Shown: positions 63,913-64,000 of the stretch, one piece after another
Numbering within the stretch: position 1 is the first letter of the stretch
Layout: each line of letters begins with the position of its first letter
Assembly (NCBI RefSeq): GCF_000002425.4
Contig: NC_037254.1
Span: forward strand, 19,028,880 to 19,092,879
From: Physcomitrium patens
Lineage: Eukaryota > Streptophyta > Bryopsida > Funariales > Funariaceae
Direction of reading: 5' to 3'
Length of the DNA: 64,000 nucleotides
Notes under the pieces: generated by a model
What the model was told of the DNA's origin: nothing
The model's input: only the letters and a program-made list of their open reading frames with translations
Database searches by the model: none
Made by a program: the position numbers and the translations under genes

Positions 63913-64000
63913 GTAATTTCAGAAATGCTGCTGCACCATTCTGCTGTTTTGGTTTTGTTGCATCTTTTGGCATGCTTTGTCTGATTATACTATTTTTTCT

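Noticed and set aside
1-64000. CRISPR array, rRNA or tRNA genes
   Set aside because: No regular repeat-spacer pattern, no rRNA stretch and no cloverleaf sequence recognised; the context is a plant nuclear genome.

Overview
The window looks like nuclear DNA of a land plant, most likely a moss or another non-seed plant. Two gene islands with higher GC, short GT-AG introns and pyrimidine-rich leaders (about 25.0-30.1 kb and 57.6-64.0 kb) sit in very AT-rich DNA made largely of LTR retrotransposons. One host gene has a PRONE domain, which is found only in plants. The dominant repeat is a chromodomain-bearing Ty3/gypsy element (chromovirus); Tcn1-like chromoviruses of this kind are known from mosses. 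The species assignment is inference.

Layout. 1-24.6 kb is nested, decayed gypsy DNA. A family A element (1-3832) abuts minus-strand chromovirus copy 1 (3833-7667), which abuts minus-strand copy 2 (7668-20439). Copy 2 was itself entered by a family B gypsy element (9604-16469, which holds a further LTR-like insert) and, inside its LTR, by an LTR-like element (18066-20221) that in turn took a solo chromovirus LTR. A long-TIR DNA element follows (23188-24597). 25.0-30.1 kb holds a complete RopGEF gene (7 coding exons, 574 residues). A shorter copy of the TIR element (30115-30909) and a chromovirus LTR fragment come next. 32012-44664 is a young chromovirus with a second, younger copy of the same family inserted antiparallel into it (36925-43205, perfect 5-bp target duplication). 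44.7-57.5 kb is AT-rich and carries at least three further decayed gypsy stretches. 57.6-64.0 kb holds the leader and first nine coding exons of an ArfGAP of the AGD14 type, running off the right edge.

Host genes. Both regulate small GTPases: RopGEF activates ROP (Rho of plants) at the plasma membrane, and the AGD14-type ArfGAP inactivates Arf and has DPF motifs expected to bind clathrin adaptors. Their adjacency across about 31 kb of repeats is probably coincidental.

Most interesting signals. (1) The chromovirus carries what looks like a self-priming signature: 11 bases directly inside the 5' LTR are complementary to the predicted first 11 bases of its own transcript, whereas family B next door has a tRNA-iMet-type primer site. 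(2) The chromovirus has an extra open reading frame of about 140 codons between its chromodomain and 3' LTR, recognisable in three copies of very different age and matching no family I know. (3) The nesting order is legible from target duplications and LTR divergence. No CRISPR, rRNA or tRNA gene was seen.
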